Position numbers and translations under genes: made by a program. Below the pieces are notes generated by a model. That model was not told where the DNA came from, ran no database searches, and saw only the letters and a list, made by a program, of their open reading frames with translations. Below are positions 41,466 through 50,220 of a stretch of DNA of 53,041 bases, in pieces; position 1 is the first letter of the stretch, and each line of letters begins with the position of its first letter. The DNA comes from a bacterium (GTDB lineage Bacteria > Bacillota > Sulfobacillia > UBA995), in assembly GCA_031082145.1 (NCBI GenBank), contig JAVHLP010000013.1:1-53041 (forward strand). Reading direction: 5' to 3'.

Positions 41466-42397
41466 GCGACGGGGACTTCAAGGCCTTAAGGGACCAGATG
41501 TTCGAGCTCCACGGCGGGGGGCGCTATGTCGAAGCTCTTGCGCTGGTAGAACATAATGCTCCCCGTTTCCCCGACCAGTGGGCCGACATCCTCTTCTGGC
41601 TAATGTGCCTGCGGGCGGCCGCCGGCGATACCGGCGGGGCGATCGCCTCGCTGGCGGAGGGAGTGGAACGCGGCCACTGGTGGGCAGAGACAACCCTGCG
41701 GGGTGATCCCGATCTCAGGGCGTTACAGGGTGATGCCCGCTTTGAGACCTTGGCCGCCGTCTGCCGCCGGCGCCATGAAGAGGCCCAGGCCGGCGCCCAA
41801 CCTGAACTGCTCGTGTTCGCTCCCCCCGCCGACCCACCCTGGCCGCTGCTCATCGCCTTGCACGGGGCGGGCGGCATGGCCCGGCCGTTCGCGGAGCACT
41901 GGCAGCCCGCCGTCGACGCCGGCTGGCTGGTCGCCCTGCCCCAGTCCTCCTTGCTGTGGGGACCGGACCGGTATGCCTGGACCGACCGGGCTCAGGCGGT
42001 GGCGGAGGTGAGTGGTCACTTCCGGTCGCTGGTCGGCGAGTATCCCGTTGATCCCGGCCGGGTGGTCCTGGCGGGGATGTCCCAGGGAGGAATCCGGGCC
42101 CTGGAGATGATCCTGGCCGGCTCTCTGCCGGCGCGGGGTTTCTTCGGCGTCGCCTGCGCGCCCGGGGACCTGGACGCGGTGCGGGCGGCGGCCGGGGATG
42201 CCGCCCGCGGAGGGCTCCGTTTCTACCTCACCCTGGGGGATAAGGACTTCATGTTTGAGCGGGGGCGCCAGTTCATGGAGATCCTCGAGGCCGCCGGGGT
42301 GGCCGCGCGTCTGGAGGTGCGGCCGGGCCTCGGGCACGACATCCCTCCCGACTTTGCCCGCAGTCTCGGCACCGGCATCGCGTTTGTGCTCGGCTAA
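41462..42397 (+). CDS. Alpha/beta hydrolase with TPR-like N-terminal part
   Basis: A 311-residue protein. The first 110 residues are helical and TPR-like (GGGRYVEALALVEHNAPRFP, ADILFWLMCLRAAAGDTGGA). The rest is an alpha/beta hydrolase of the esterase/phospholipase type: oxyanion start ALHGAGG, nucleophile GMSQGG, acid in LGDKDFMFE and His in PGLGHDIP. The GTG start lies in the Nudix stop (GTGA) after GGAGGAGGTAGAAGG, so it belongs to that operon. Substrate unknown. Confidence 0.85.
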   Translation: MSDGDFKALRDQMFELHGGGRYVEALALVEHNAPRFPDQWADILFWLMCLRAAAGDTGGAIASLAEGVERGHWWAETTLRGDPDLRALQGDARFETLAAVCRRRHEEAQAGAQPELLVFAPPADPPWPLLIALHGAGGMARPFAEHWQPAVDAGWLVALPQSSLLWGPDRYAWTDRAQAVAEVSGHFRSLVGEYPVDPGRVVLAGMSQGGIRALEMILAGSLPARGFFGVACAPGDLDAVRAAAGDAARGGLRFYLTLGDKDFMFERGRQFMEILEAAGVAARLEVRPGLGHDIPPDFARSLGTGIAFVLG

Positions 42398-42426
42398 CGA
42401 GGCGTCGGGGACTGCCCGGTGGGCCG

Positions 42427-42636
42427 TCACGGCTCCAGTGGCGTGCCCGGCGCCCAGCGCGGATTAAGATAGGCCTGGGGGTCGGTGGCGATCAGGCGGT
42501 TTACCACCGCCCTCCCCCACTCGTCCACGTCTAGGACCACCACTCCAGGGGCGGTCTCAAGCTCCCGCCGGTGGCGCCCCACGCCGTCCAGGCCCTCCAG
42601 GACCATCTCCAGGGGGAGCGTCGACTGCAGGATCAA
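42427..42636 (-). CDS. ylzJ: YlzJ-like protein
   Basis: A 69-residue protein of the YlzJ family, always next to tepA in Bacillota and of unknown function. Its start [18 protein letters not shown] matches the family's MILYTPLPLE-type start, which fixes the TTG at 42636; AGGAG precedes it by nine bases. The gene begins inside tepA, overlapping its end by 80 bases in another frame. Confidence 0.85.
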   Translation of the reverse strand: MILQSTLPLEMVLEGLDGVGRHRRELETAPGVVVLDVDEWGRAVVNRLIATDPQAYLNPRWAPGTPLEP

Positions 42637-43429
42637 CCGCCGTCTCTCCTTTCCGGGGACGCTGGCGCCGGCTCATCTCCTCCAACCAGCTGACCGCCTT
42701 GCCAACTCCCCCCACCGCGTCGATGATCCCCTCCCGCACCGCATCCTCGCCTACCAGCACGGTGCCGATGTCGCGGGCCAGCTCCCCGGTCCGGAACATG
42801 AGCTCCCGGAGCCGGGCCTCGGTGATGGCGGAGTTGGCGGTGATGAAGCGGACCACCCGATCCTGCATCTTGTCCAGGTACTCATATGTCTGGGGGACTC
42901 CCACGACCAGGCCGGTCAGCCGGATGGGGTGGATGGTCATGGTGGCGGTGGGGGCGATCAGCGAGTAGTCGGCGGCCACGGCGACGGGGATGCCTATGCT
43001 ATGCCCCCCGCCCAGGATCAGGGAAACGGTCGGCTTGGACAGGCTGGCTACCATCTCCGCCAGGGCCAGGCCGGCTTCCACGTCGCCGCCCACCGTGTTC
43101 AAGATCACCAGCAGGCCGCGGATGTCCGGGTTCATCTCGATGGCCACGATCTGGGGGATCAGGTGCTCGTACTTGGTTGTCTTGTTCTGGGGGGGGAGGG
43201 TCAGGTGACCCTCGATCTGGCCCACGACGGTCAGAACGTGGAAGCTCGACTTGGTGGCCGGTGTCTCCAGGGTGCCCAGGCTCTCCAGCGTTCCGGTGGG
43301 AGACTGTCGCCCGGCTCCGGCCCGGTTGCGGTCATCCACCGGTTCCTCGGGCTGCCCTGGCACTGTGGTCGGCGGGATGTCGGCGCGCGGGCCGGATTTG
43401 CTGGTCACGGGTCCTCCCCTGGCTGCCAT
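42557..43429 (-). CDS. tepA: TepA, translocation-enhancing ClpP-like serine protease
   Basis: A 290-residue protein. After an unconserved acidic/Pro-rich stretch of about 70 residues comes a ClpP-fold domain: [60 protein letters not shown] and [19 protein letters not shown]. Family members lie in the tepA-ylzJ-ftsK cluster of Bacillota. The catalytic Ser is expected in GGGHSIGIP. The C-terminal 30 residues ([20 protein letters not shown]) lie in the region shared with ylzJ and are not family-conserved. ATG at 43429 after AGGAG; GTG 43407 with GGGGAGG is an alternative. Confidence 0.88.
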   Translation of the reverse strand: MAARGGPVTSKSGPRADIPPTTVPGQPEEPVDDRNRAGAGRQSPTGTLESLGTLETPATKSSFHVLTVVGQIEGHLTLPPQNKTTKYEHLIPQIVAIEMNPDIRGLLVILNTVGGDVEAGLALAEMVASLSKPTVSLILGGGHSIGIPVAVAADYSLIAPTATMTIHPIRLTGLVVGVPQTYEYLDKMQDRVVRFITANSAITEARLRELMFRTGELARDIGTVLVGEDAVREGIIDAVGGVGKAVSWLEEMSRRQRPRKGETAVDPAVDAPPGDGPGGPGRRGAPPAGA

Positions 43430-43501
43430 CGCCGCTCCTATTGTGCTGGGGGGAGCTTGCCGGTATGCAGGGCCAACCGCTCCCCCGCAGAGGGCCAATG
43501 G

Positions 43502-43531
43502 TTGACACCCCTCGCTGCCGCCGGATATTAT
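43502..43531 (+). promoter_or_regulatory. mgtE promoter
   Basis: TTGACA (43502-43507), an 18-base spacer and TATTAT (43526-43531). Transcription would start about 25 bases before the M-box. Confidence 0.75.
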
Positions 43532-43561
43532 AGGGGAGCGGATTCGAGCTTGAATGCCGTT

Positions 43562-43722
43562 CCCGTTGGGCGAGGTTCCTGTCTGGTGATGGCGGCTGCC
43601 CGGAAACGTCGAGAGACAGTAACGGGTTAGCAGGCACCAACCGGCTTAAGGAGGTGCCCAATGCCGCCGGGGCCGCCCCCCTAGCCATGCAGTGCCGAAG
43701 CCAGGACGAGAGGGAAGCGGCC
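43562..43722 (+). ncRNA. M-box (ykoK) magnesium riboswitch
   Basis: Conserved M-box elements occur in order: CGAGGTTCCTG (43571), CTGCCCGGAAACGTCGAGAG (43596-43615), GGGTTAGCAGGCACCAA, TTAAGGAGG, then the downstream core AGTGCCGAAGCCAGGACGAG (43691-43710) and AGGGAA. These match the M-box consensus (GAGGCUCCU, GCCCGAAAACGUCGAGAGAC, GUGCCGAAGCUUGGACGA). At high Mg2+ such RNAs fold and switch off mgtE-type transporter genes. No hairpin with a U-run follows; GGGGAGGG before mgtE could pair with CCTCTTCCCCC near 43732, so control may be at translation. Confidence 0.92.
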
Positions 43723-43790
43723 TGAGTCAAGACCTCTTCCCCCGTGCCGGGAAGGGGCCGGTTTCGTCCCCGGGGAGGGAAGGTGCCCGC

Positions 43791-45128
43791 GTGGAGCTCG
43801 AGGATGTTCTCCGGTTGCTCGCCGAGCTTGACGACGACGAGCGGGTGGCCGAGATACTGAGAGAACAGCAACCCTACGATGTCGCCGAGCTGATCCCCGA
43901 CCTCCCGGCCGAGGCCCGGCTCCGGATCATGCGGTCGCTGCCTCCCGCCTTCGCCGCCGAGACCCTGGAGCACCTCACTCCTGAACTTCAGTACTCAATC
44001 CTGGATCATCTGGGCGAGGACGCGGCCACCGCCGTCGCCAACGAGCTCTCCAGCGATGCCGTGGCCGACCTGGCGCTGTCGGTGCACCCCCGGCAAGCCG
44101 AGCGTCTGCTAGCCCTGCTCCCGCCGGACTACCGGGAGGTCGTCCGCAAGCTGACCACCTATCCGGAGTCGAGCGCCGGCGGCCGCATGACGGTTGACTA
44201 CATCTCCGTGCGCCAGACCTGGACCCAGGATCAGGTCATGCAGCACATCCGCAAGGTGGCCAAGGACGTCGAGACCATCAACTACCTTTACGTGGTGGAT
44301 CAGGACGGGCGCCTCACCGGCGTGACTTCGCTGCGGGATCTCATACTGGCCCAGCCCGGCGACCGGGTGCAGGACTTCATGTCCACCCGGCTGATCGCCG
44401 TCACGGCGACCGCCGACCAGGAAGAAGCTGCCCGTGAACTCGCCAACTACGACTTCCTGGCCGTGCCCGTCACCGACCCGGCGGGCCGGCTGGTCGGCAT
44501 CATCACCTGGGACGACGTCATGGACGTGATCGAGGAAGAGGCCACCGAGGACATCCAGCGCATGGGTGGTACCGAACCCTTGGGTGAACCGTACATGGAA
44601 GTCAACCTCTTCACCCTCTACCGCAAGCGGGTGGGCTGGCTGTTGCTCCTGTTCCTGGCCCAGTCCTTCACGGGGACCATTTTGAAGCATTTCGAGGGTT
44701 TTCTCAGCCAGGTCGTGGCCCTGACTTTCTTCATCCCGCTGCTCATCGACACCGGCGGCAATTCCGGCGCCCAGGCCTCCACCACGGTGATCCGGGCCAT
44801 GGCGGTGGGCGATGTGACACCTATCGACTTCCTGCGCGTTGTCTGGCGCGAGGCCCGGCTGGGGTTGATCCTCGGCCTCACCATGGCGGCGGCCACCCTG
44901 CTCCGCGCCTTCCTGTTGGGCAGCGGCGTCGCCCTCGGCCTGACCGTCGCCGTGACCATCCTGGCCATCGTGCTGGTGGGGTCCACGGTGGGCGCCGCAC
45001 TGCCCATCATCGGCCGGCGGCTCGGCTTCGACCCGGCGGTCTTGTCGGCCCCGCTGATCACGACGATAGCCGACACGCTGGGTCTTCTCATCTACTTCTG
45101 GGCCGCCCGGATGATCCTGGGCCTGTAA
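43791..45128 (+). CDS. mgtE: Magnesium transporter MgtE
   Basis: A 445-residue transporter: N domain of superhelical repeats (LRLLAELDDDERVAEILREQ), two CBS domains (VQDFMSTRLIAVTATADQEE and LVGIITWDDVMDVIEEEATE), a plug helix and five membrane segments with the signature PLLIDTGGNSGAQASTTVI. The length matches the family. The GTG at 43791 follows AGGTGCCCGC; the frame extends upstream through the riboswitch to 43692 but this is not coding. It is regulated by the M-box just upstream and takes up Mg2+. Confidence 0.96.
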   Translation: MELEDVLRLLAELDDDERVAEILREQQPYDVAELIPDLPAEARLRIMRSLPPAFAAETLEHLTPELQYSILDHLGEDAATAVANELSSDAVADLALSVHPRQAERLLALLPPDYREVVRKLTTYPESSAGGRMTVDYISVRQTWTQDQVMQHIRKVAKDVETINYLYVVDQDGRLTGVTSLRDLILAQPGDRVQDFMSTRLIAVTATADQEEAARELANYDFLAVPVTDPAGRLVGIITWDDVMDVIEEEATEDIQRMGGTEPLGEPYMEVNLFTLYRKRVGWLLLLFLAQSFTGTILKHFEGFLSQVVALTFFIPLLIDTGGNSGAQASTTVIRAMAVGDVTPIDFLRVVWREARLGLILGLTMAAATLLRAFLLGSGVALGLTVAVTILAIVLVGSTVGAALPIIGRRLGFDPAVLSAPLITTIADTLGLLIYFWAARMILGL

Positions 45129-45144
45129 ACGCTGCCGGGGGTTT

Positions 45145-45243
45145 TGACTGGACAAGCCTCCCGAATTGAACTAGGATAATAGTGTGCGTCCGAGCAAGCT
45201 AGGATAGCTTTTCTGGCCCGGCCGCCCCGGCGGCCGGGGCCAG
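45145..45243 (+). promoter_or_regulatory. Intergenic region before rnfC: weak terminator, possible promoter and strong hairpin
   Basis: A possible promoter TTGACT (about 45146) with TGAACT 17 bases on is weak. AAGCTA-GGA-TAGCTT followed by TTC (45196-45212) may be a weak mgtE terminator. A 14-bp hairpin with one bulge, CTGGCCCGGCCGCC/GGCGGCCGGGGCCAG (45213-45243), precedes the rnfC ribosome-binding site by a few bases; it has no U-run. Confidence 0.4.
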
Positions 45244-45262
45244 TCCGTGGAGGGAAGCAGCC

Positions 45263-46582
45263 ATGGCACTCGCCTTGCGGAAGGCCCTGGCCGGAGGCAT
45301 CCATCCGCCGGAGCGCAAGCACCTGACCGCCGCCCAGGCCATCATCAGGCCCCCTGCTCCCGAGAGCGTGGTCATCCCCCTCTGGCAGCACACCGGCGCT
45401 CCCGGCGAGCCCCTGGTGGCCAGGGGAGACCATGTCAAGCTGGGCCAGAAGATAGGACAGGCCGCCGCCTTCGTCTCCGCGCCGGTGCATGCCAGCGTCT
45501 CGGGAACCGTTGTGGCCGTCGAGCCGCGTCTGGACGCGCTCGGCCGCATGGTAACGGCGGTTGTCATCGAGTCGGATGGCCTGGACACCCCGGCACCCGA
45601 GGTCGTCCCCCGCAGCCAGCCCGACTCGCTGTCGGCCGACGAGATCCGGAACATCGTGCACCAGGCCGGCATCGTGGGGCTGGGTGGAGCCGCCTTCCCC
45701 ACCCGGGTCAAGCTCGCCCCACCGGCGGACAAGCCCATCGACACCTACATCTTGAACGGCTGCGAGTGTGAGCCTTACCTGACCGGCGACCACCGCGTCA
45801 TGCTGGAGCGGGGCGCGGATTGCATCCTCGGTTTGGGCCTGCTCATGAAGGCGGCCGGGGTCACCCGGGGCTACCTCGCGGTGGAGAACAACAAACCGGA
45901 CGCCGTCGAGGCGCTCCTGCCGGCGGCCCGCGAGGCCGGGATAGCGGTGGCCGTTCTCCCCACCCGGTATCCCCAGGGCTCGGAGAAGCACCTGATCAAG
46001 TCCTTACTCGGTCGGGAGGTTCCCTCCGGCGGCCTGCCCATGGACGTGGGCGTCCTGGTCAGCAACGTTGGGACCGCGGTGGCGGTCGCCGACGCCGTGT
46101 ACCACGGCCTGCCGCTCCTGCAGCGCGTGGTCACCGTCACCGGCCGCCCGGTGCGCCAACCGGCCAACTTGCTCCTGCGGTTGGGCACCAGCTTCGCCGC
46201 GGCCATTGCCCTGGCCGGAGGCCTGGGCGAGCCGGCCGGGCGGGTCGTCATGGGCGGCCCCATGACCGGAACCGCCCAATTCAGCCTGGACGTCCCGGTT
46301 GTCAAAGGGACATCCGGTATCCTGGTGCTTGGCCGGGACGAGAGCCTGGCGCCGGTGAGCACTCCCTGCATCCGTTGTGGGCGCTGCGCCGAGTCGTGCC
46401 CGATGCGGCTTCTGCCCCTGTACTTCGACGCCTACGTCCAGGCCGGCAACTACTCCCGGACCGGTGAGCTGGGCGTTCTCGACTGCATTGAGTGCGGTTC
46501 CTGCGCCTGGGGCTGTCCGGCGCGGAGGCCGCTGGTGCACTCCATCCGGGTGGCCAAGGGCGAAGCTCGTAAGCGTTCCTGA
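45263..46582 (+). CDS. rnfC: Rnf complex subunit RnfC
   Basis: A 439-residue protein with the NADH-binding fold: GGIHPPERKHLTAAQAIIRP at the start, RGDHVKLGQKIGQAAAFVSA, and GLGGAAFPTRVKLAPP in the nucleotide-binding part. The C-terminus has two 4Fe-4S motifs, CIRCGRCAESCP and CIECGSCAWGCP. RnfC takes electrons from or gives them to NAD(H) in the membrane ion pump that couples ferredoxin:NAD+ oxidoreduction to Na+ or H+ transport. ATG at 45263 after GGAGGGAAGCAGCC. First gene of rnfCDGEAB. Confidence 0.97.
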   Translation: MALALRKALAGGIHPPERKHLTAAQAIIRPPAPESVVIPLWQHTGAPGEPLVARGDHVKLGQKIGQAAAFVSAPVHASVSGTVVAVEPRLDALGRMVTAVVIESDGLDTPAPEVVPRSQPDSLSADEIRNIVHQAGIVGLGGAAFPTRVKLAPPADKPIDTYILNGCECEPYLTGDHRVMLERGADCILGLGLLMKAAGVTRGYLAVENNKPDAVEALLPAAREAGIAVAVLPTRYPQGSEKHLIKSLLGREVPSGGLPMDVGVLVSNVGTAVAVADAVYHGLPLLQRVVTVTGRPVRQPANLLLRLGTSFAAAIALAGGLGEPAGRVVMGGPMTGTAQFSLDVPVVKGTSGILVLGRDESLAPVSTPCIRCGRCAESCPMRLLPLYFDAYVQAGNYSRTGELGVLDCIECGSCAWGCPARRPLVHSIRVAKGEARKRS

Positions 46583-46608
46583 CCCCCGGCGTGAACGGAG
46601 GGTTCGCA

Positions 46609-47592
46609 TTGCCAGACAAGGATAAACCCGTTGAAGAGCAGGGGCTCCTGGTCGTCGCGGCCCCCCCCCACCTCTTCCACCGGGTGAAGACGTCCCGTAT
46701 CATGCTGGACGTTTTGATTGCGTTGCTGCCGGCAACCCTCGCCGGCCTCAACCTGTTCGGCCCCCGCGTGCTGGCGGTCATCGTCGCTTCCCTGCTGGCG
46801 GCCGTGGCCGCCGAGGCCGCCACCCAGAAGCTCCTGGGGCGGCCGGTGCGGGTGCTTGACTTCAGCGCGGCCGTCACCGGTCTCCTGGTGGCGCTCAACC
46901 TGCCCCCCACCGCGCCGCTGTGGCTCGCCGTGGTGGGCTCGGCCTTCGCCGTGGTGGTCGTCAAGCAGTTGTTCGGCGGCCTGGGCAACAACTTCCTGAA
47001 CCCGGCCCTGGCGGCCCGGGCCTTCCTGATGGCCGCCTGGCCGGCTCAGATGACGACCTGGTCGGCGCCAGGGGACTGGGCGGTCCAGGCGATGACCGGG
47101 GCCACCCCGCTGGCCATCCTGCAGCGGCCGGAACTCCTCCGGAGGCTACCGAGCTACGCCGAGTTGTTCTGGGGCTGGATCCCCGGCACCATCGGCGAGA
47201 CCTGCGTGGCCGCCCTCCTCCTGGGAGCCCTGTACCTCCTGTGGCGCCGGGTCATCGACTGGCGCATCCCCGTCACCTACGTCGGCACCGTGGCCCTGCT
47301 GACGTGGGTTCTCGGTCCACGCGGCCTGTTCACCGGCGACCCGGTGGCCCACGTGCTGGCCGGAGGGCTGGTCCTGGGCGCCTTCTTCATGGCCACCGAC
47401 TACGTGAGTTCCCCCGTCACCCCCCTTGGCCGGGTCTGGTTCGGCGTGGGCTGCGGCCTCCTGACCGCGATGATCCGCCTCTACGGTGGCTACCCGGAGG
47501 GCGTTTCCTTCTCCATCTTGATCATGAACATCGTGGCCCCGTTGATCGATCGCTACACGGTGCCCACCCGCTTCGGGGGGAGGAGAGCGTGA
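46609..47592 (+). CDS. rnfD: Rnf complex subunit RnfD
   Basis: A 327-residue membrane protein with about ten segments. Family motifs: RIMLDVLIALLPATLAGLNL, LVALNLPPTAPLWLAVVGSA, KQLFGGLGNNFLNPALAARA, MTGATPLA (the covalent-FMN Thr in the SGAT-type motif) and LGAFFMATDYVSSPVTPLGR. TTG at 46609 is preferred because GGAGG lies six bases before it; GTG 46591 lies before the ribosome-binding site. Overlaps rnfG as TGATG. Confidence 0.95.
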   Translation: MPDKDKPVEEQGLLVVAAPPHLFHRVKTSRIMLDVLIALLPATLAGLNLFGPRVLAVIVASLLAAVAAEAATQKLLGRPVRVLDFSAAVTGLLVALNLPPTAPLWLAVVGSAFAVVVVKQLFGGLGNNFLNPALAARAFLMAAWPAQMTTWSAPGDWAVQAMTGATPLAILQRPELLRRLPSYAELFWGWIPGTIGETCVAALLLGALYLLWRRVIDWRIPVTYVGTVALLTWVLGPRGLFTGDPVAHVLAGGLVLGAFFMATDYVSSPVTPLGRVWFGVGCGLLTAMIRLYGGYPEGVSFSILIMNIVAPLIDRYTVPTRFGGRRA

Positions 47593-48137
47593 TGAGGAAG
47601 CTCATCCTGTTGCCGCTGGTCTTGGCGGTGATCTGCGGCGTGGCCGCCGGCGCCCTCACCTGGGTGGAGTCGGTTACCGGCGGCGCCATCGAGGCCCGGG
47701 CGGTCGAGGCCCGCCAGGCTGCCTTGCGGGTGGTCCTGCCGGACGCCACCACCTTCGTGGACCGCTCGGACGACCCGGCCCTGGCCGAAGACCCCAACGT
47801 CCTCGAGGTAAACCAGGGCGAGCGCGACGGTCAACCGGTGGGCCTGGTCTTCCTCGTCTCCACCACCGGCTACGGCGGCTCGGTGCAGGTACTGGTGGGA
47901 GTGGATGCCGCCGGCAGCCTCAGTGCCCTGAAGGTGATGTCGGCCGCCGGCGAGACGGCCGGGCTGGGAACCCGCATCACCGAACCGTGGTTCCAGGAGC
48001 AGTTCGCCGGGAAGAGCGGTTCGCTGCAGTTCGGTCCCGGGTTGGACTCCCTAACCGGGGCGACGATCTCCGCCCGGGCGGTGCTCAACGCCGCCAACAT
48101 CGCCTTGAAGGCCTTCCCGTTGCTGTGGGGCCGCTGA
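47592..48137 (+). CDS. rnfG: Rnf complex subunit RnfG
   Basis: A 181-residue protein with an N-terminal membrane segment (LILLPLVLAVICGVAAGALT) and an FMN-binding domain facing outside. SLTGAT (153-158) holds the Thr that is covalently linked to FMN; the segment AGETAGLGTRITEPWFQEQF is characteristic. ATG at 47592 overlaps the rnfD TGA. A short flavoprotein subunit of the complex; part of the electron path between RnfB/C and the membrane cofactors. Confidence 0.95.
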   Translation: MRKLILLPLVLAVICGVAAGALTWVESVTGGAIEARAVEARQAALRVVLPDATTFVDRSDDPALAEDPNVLEVNQGERDGQPVGLVFLVSTTGYGGSVQVLVGVDAAGSLSALKVMSAAGETAGLGTRITEPWFQEQFAGKSGSLQFGPGLDSLTGATISARAVLNAANIALKAFPLLWGR

Positions 48138-48152
48138 TGGGGGGTATCGAAC

Positions 48153-48800
48153 TTGCGCGGCATGCTGGCTGACTTCCGAAACGGCTTGCTCACCGAGAAC
48201 CCCGTGCTCCGCCTGGTCCTCGGCCTCTGCCCGGCCCTGGCGGTGAGTACCGCGTTGATGAACGGGTTCTGGATGGGAGTGGCCGTGACCTTCGTGCTCA
48301 CCGCCTCCAACCTGCTCATCTCGCTGATCAGGGGATTCATCCCGTCCCGGGTGAGGATACCCTGCTTCATCGTGGTCATCGCCACCTTCGTGACCGTGGT
48401 TGACCTGAGCATGAACGCGTTCCTGCCCGAGATGCACAAGATCCTGGGCATCTTCGTGCCCCTGATCGTGGTCAACTGCATCATCCTGGCCCGCGCGGAG
48501 GCTTTCGCCTCCCGCCGGCCGGCCCTGAACGCCGTGGCCGACGGGCTGGGGATGGGCCTCGGCTTCACGGTGGCCCTGATGCTCGTGAGCGCCGTTCGCG
48601 AGTTCCTGGGCACGGCGAACCTGGTGGTGGGTAGCACTCCCCTCTTTGGCGACGGCCTGCCCTTCGCCCCGGCCAAGGTCATGACCTTGCCGCCCGGCGC
48701 CTTCATCACCCTCGGCCTGGCCGTGGCCTTGCTCAACGTCCTGACCCGGAAGCCCCCGGCCGCGAGGGCCCACGGGGCCCGTGAGGAGGTGTCGGCATGA
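48153..48800 (+). CDS. rnfE: Rnf complex subunit RnfE
   Basis: A 215-residue membrane protein with about six segments: FRNGLLTENPVLRLVLGLCP (start motif with Cys), VTFVLTASNLLISLIRGFIP, VRIPCFIVVIATFVTVVDLS (Cys) and RAEAFASRRPALNAVADGLG. RnfA and RnfE are homologous membrane subunits whose conserved Cys bind an iron-sulfur centre between them. The TTG at 48153 follows GGGGGGTATCGAAC. Overlaps rnfA by four bases (ATGA). Confidence 0.95.
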   Translation: MRGMLADFRNGLLTENPVLRLVLGLCPALAVSTALMNGFWMGVAVTFVLTASNLLISLIRGFIPSRVRIPCFIVVIATFVTVVDLSMNAFLPEMHKILGIFVPLIVVNCIILARAEAFASRRPALNAVADGLGMGLGFTVALMLVSAVREFLGTANLVVGSTPLFGDGLPFAPAKVMTLPPGAFITLGLAVALLNVLTRKPPAARAHGAREEVSA

Positions 48801-49384
48801 GCTTCGTCGCCATCGTTGTCTCCAGCATCCTGGTCAACAACTTCGTGCTCATGCGCTTCCTGGGGATCTGCCCCTTCCTGGGCGTCTCCCGGCAGCTCGC
48901 CACGGCCACCGGTATGGGCGCGGCAGTGGTCTTCGTGATGACCCTGGCGTCGGCCATCACCTGGGTCTTCCACCACACCCTGCTGGTGCCGTTCGGCCTG
49001 GCCTACCTGCAGACGGTAGTGTTCATTCTGGTGATCGCTTCCCTGGTGCAGTTCGTGGAGATGGTCATCCAGAAGACAAGTCCCGCTCTCTACCAAGCCC
49101 TCGGCATCTACCTCCCCATCATCACCACCAACTGCGCCATCCTGGGCGTGGCCCTGATCAACGTGCGCCAGGACTACGCCTTCCTCGAGAGCGTGGTCAA
49201 CGGGCTGGCGGCGGGGATGGGCTTCACGCTGGCCATCATCCTCTTCGCCGGGGTGCGGGAGCGCCTGGAGTTGGCCGATACCCCCGCGGCCCTCAAGGGC
49301 GTGCCCATAGCCCTGGTGTCGGCGGGCCTGATGTCGGTCGCCTTCTTCGGTTTCCAGAACCTGTTCCGGTTCCTGTTCTCCTGA
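48797..49384 (+). CDS. rnfA: Rnf complex subunit RnfA
   Basis: A 195-residue membrane protein with six segments: SSILVNNFVLMRFLGICPFL (Cys), VVFVMTLASAITWVFHHTLL, VFILVIASLVQFVEMVIQK, PIITTNCAILGVALINV (Cys) and RLELADTPAALKGVPIALVS. Together with RnfE it carries the intramembrane iron-sulfur centre and the ion path. The ATG overlaps the rnfE stop; the next gene starts 15 bases later. Confidence 0.96.
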   Translation: MSFVAIVVSSILVNNFVLMRFLGICPFLGVSRQLATATGMGAAVVFVMTLASAITWVFHHTLLVPFGLAYLQTVVFILVIASLVQFVEMVIQKTSPALYQALGIYLPIITTNCAILGVALINVRQDYAFLESVVNGLAAGMGFTLAIILFAGVRERLELADTPAALKGVPIALVSAGLMSVAFFGFQNLFRFLFS

Positions 49385-49399
49385 GGGAGGGAGTTAACG

Positions 49400-50212
49400 T
49401 TGCTTGAGGCCGTCCTTATCCTGACCGCCGTCGGCGCCGCCTTTGGCTCCCTCCTGGCGGTGGCCTCCCAGAAGTTCGCGGTGACGGTTGACCCGCGGGT
49501 GGAGGCCATCAAGGAGGCGCTCCCCGGGGCCAACTGCGGGGCCTGCGGTTACCCGGGTTGCGCGGGTTTTGCCGAGGCGGCCGTCAGCGGCGTGGTGCCC
49601 GCCGACGGCTGCACCGCCGGTGGCTCCGACGTATCCCGGCGCATCGCCGCCATTCTCGGGGTGGAGGTCGTCGAGCGCGAGCGCGAGGTGGCCCGGGTGC
49701 TCTGTGGCGGCGGCGACCGCCAGGCTCCCTTCCGCTTCGAGTACTCCGGCATCCAGGACTGCCAGGCGGCCACCCTGCTGGCGGGCGGGCCGAAGGGCTG
49801 CACCTACGGCTGCCTGGGCATGGGCAGTTGTGTCAGGGCTTGTGCCTTTGACGCCATCTACATGGATCGCAACCGGCTGCCCCGCGTGGTGGAGGACCGC
49901 TGCACCGGCTGTGGCAAGTGCGTGAAGGCCTGTCCCCGCCGGGTCATCGTCATGGGCCCCGTCTCCCGCCAGGTTCACATCGTCTGCAACTCCCGCGACC
50001 GCGGTCCCGTAGTGCGGAAGGTCTGCACGGTGGGCTGCATAGCTTGCCGTCTCTGCGTGAAGGAGTGCCCTCGGGAGGCCATCACCTTCGAGGACAACCT
50101 GGCCCGCATCGACTACACCCGGTGCGACAACTGCGGGCTGTGCGTCGCCAAGTGCCCCACGAAGTGCATCGTGAGCACTGCCGGCGGGATGGAAGTGGCC
50201 CGGGGGGCGTAA
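49400..50212 (+). CDS. rnfB: Rnf complex subunit RnfB (ferredoxin-type)
   Basis: A 270-residue protein with an N-terminal membrane segment, a 4Fe-4S motif ANCGACGYPGCAGFAEA and four more Cys groups: CTYGCLGMGSCVRAC, CTGCGKCVKACP, CTVGCIACRLCVKECP and CDNCGLCVAKCP. RnfB is the entry point for electrons from ferredoxin. TTG at 49400 after GGGAGGGAGTTAACG. It is the last rnf gene and is followed by a strong hairpin. The presence of all six subunits argues for an anaerobe using reduced ferredoxin. Confidence 0.96.
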   Translation: MLEAVLILTAVGAAFGSLLAVASQKFAVTVDPRVEAIKEALPGANCGACGYPGCAGFAEAAVSGVVPADGCTAGGSDVSRRIAAILGVEVVEREREVARVLCGGGDRQAPFRFEYSGIQDCQAATLLAGGPKGCTYGCLGMGSCVRACAFDAIYMDRNRLPRVVEDRCTGCGKCVKACPRRVIVMGPVSRQVHIVCNSRDRGPVVRKVCTVGCIACRLCVKECPREAITFEDNLARIDYTRCDNCGLCVAKCPTKCIVSTAGGMEVARGA

Positions 50213-50220
50213 GAAGGCAG

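Noticed and set aside
43692-43790. Upstream extension of mgtE to an ATG at 43692
   Set aside because: It would lie inside the M-box RNA core; the GTG at 43791 has a ribosome-binding site and gives normal MgtE length.
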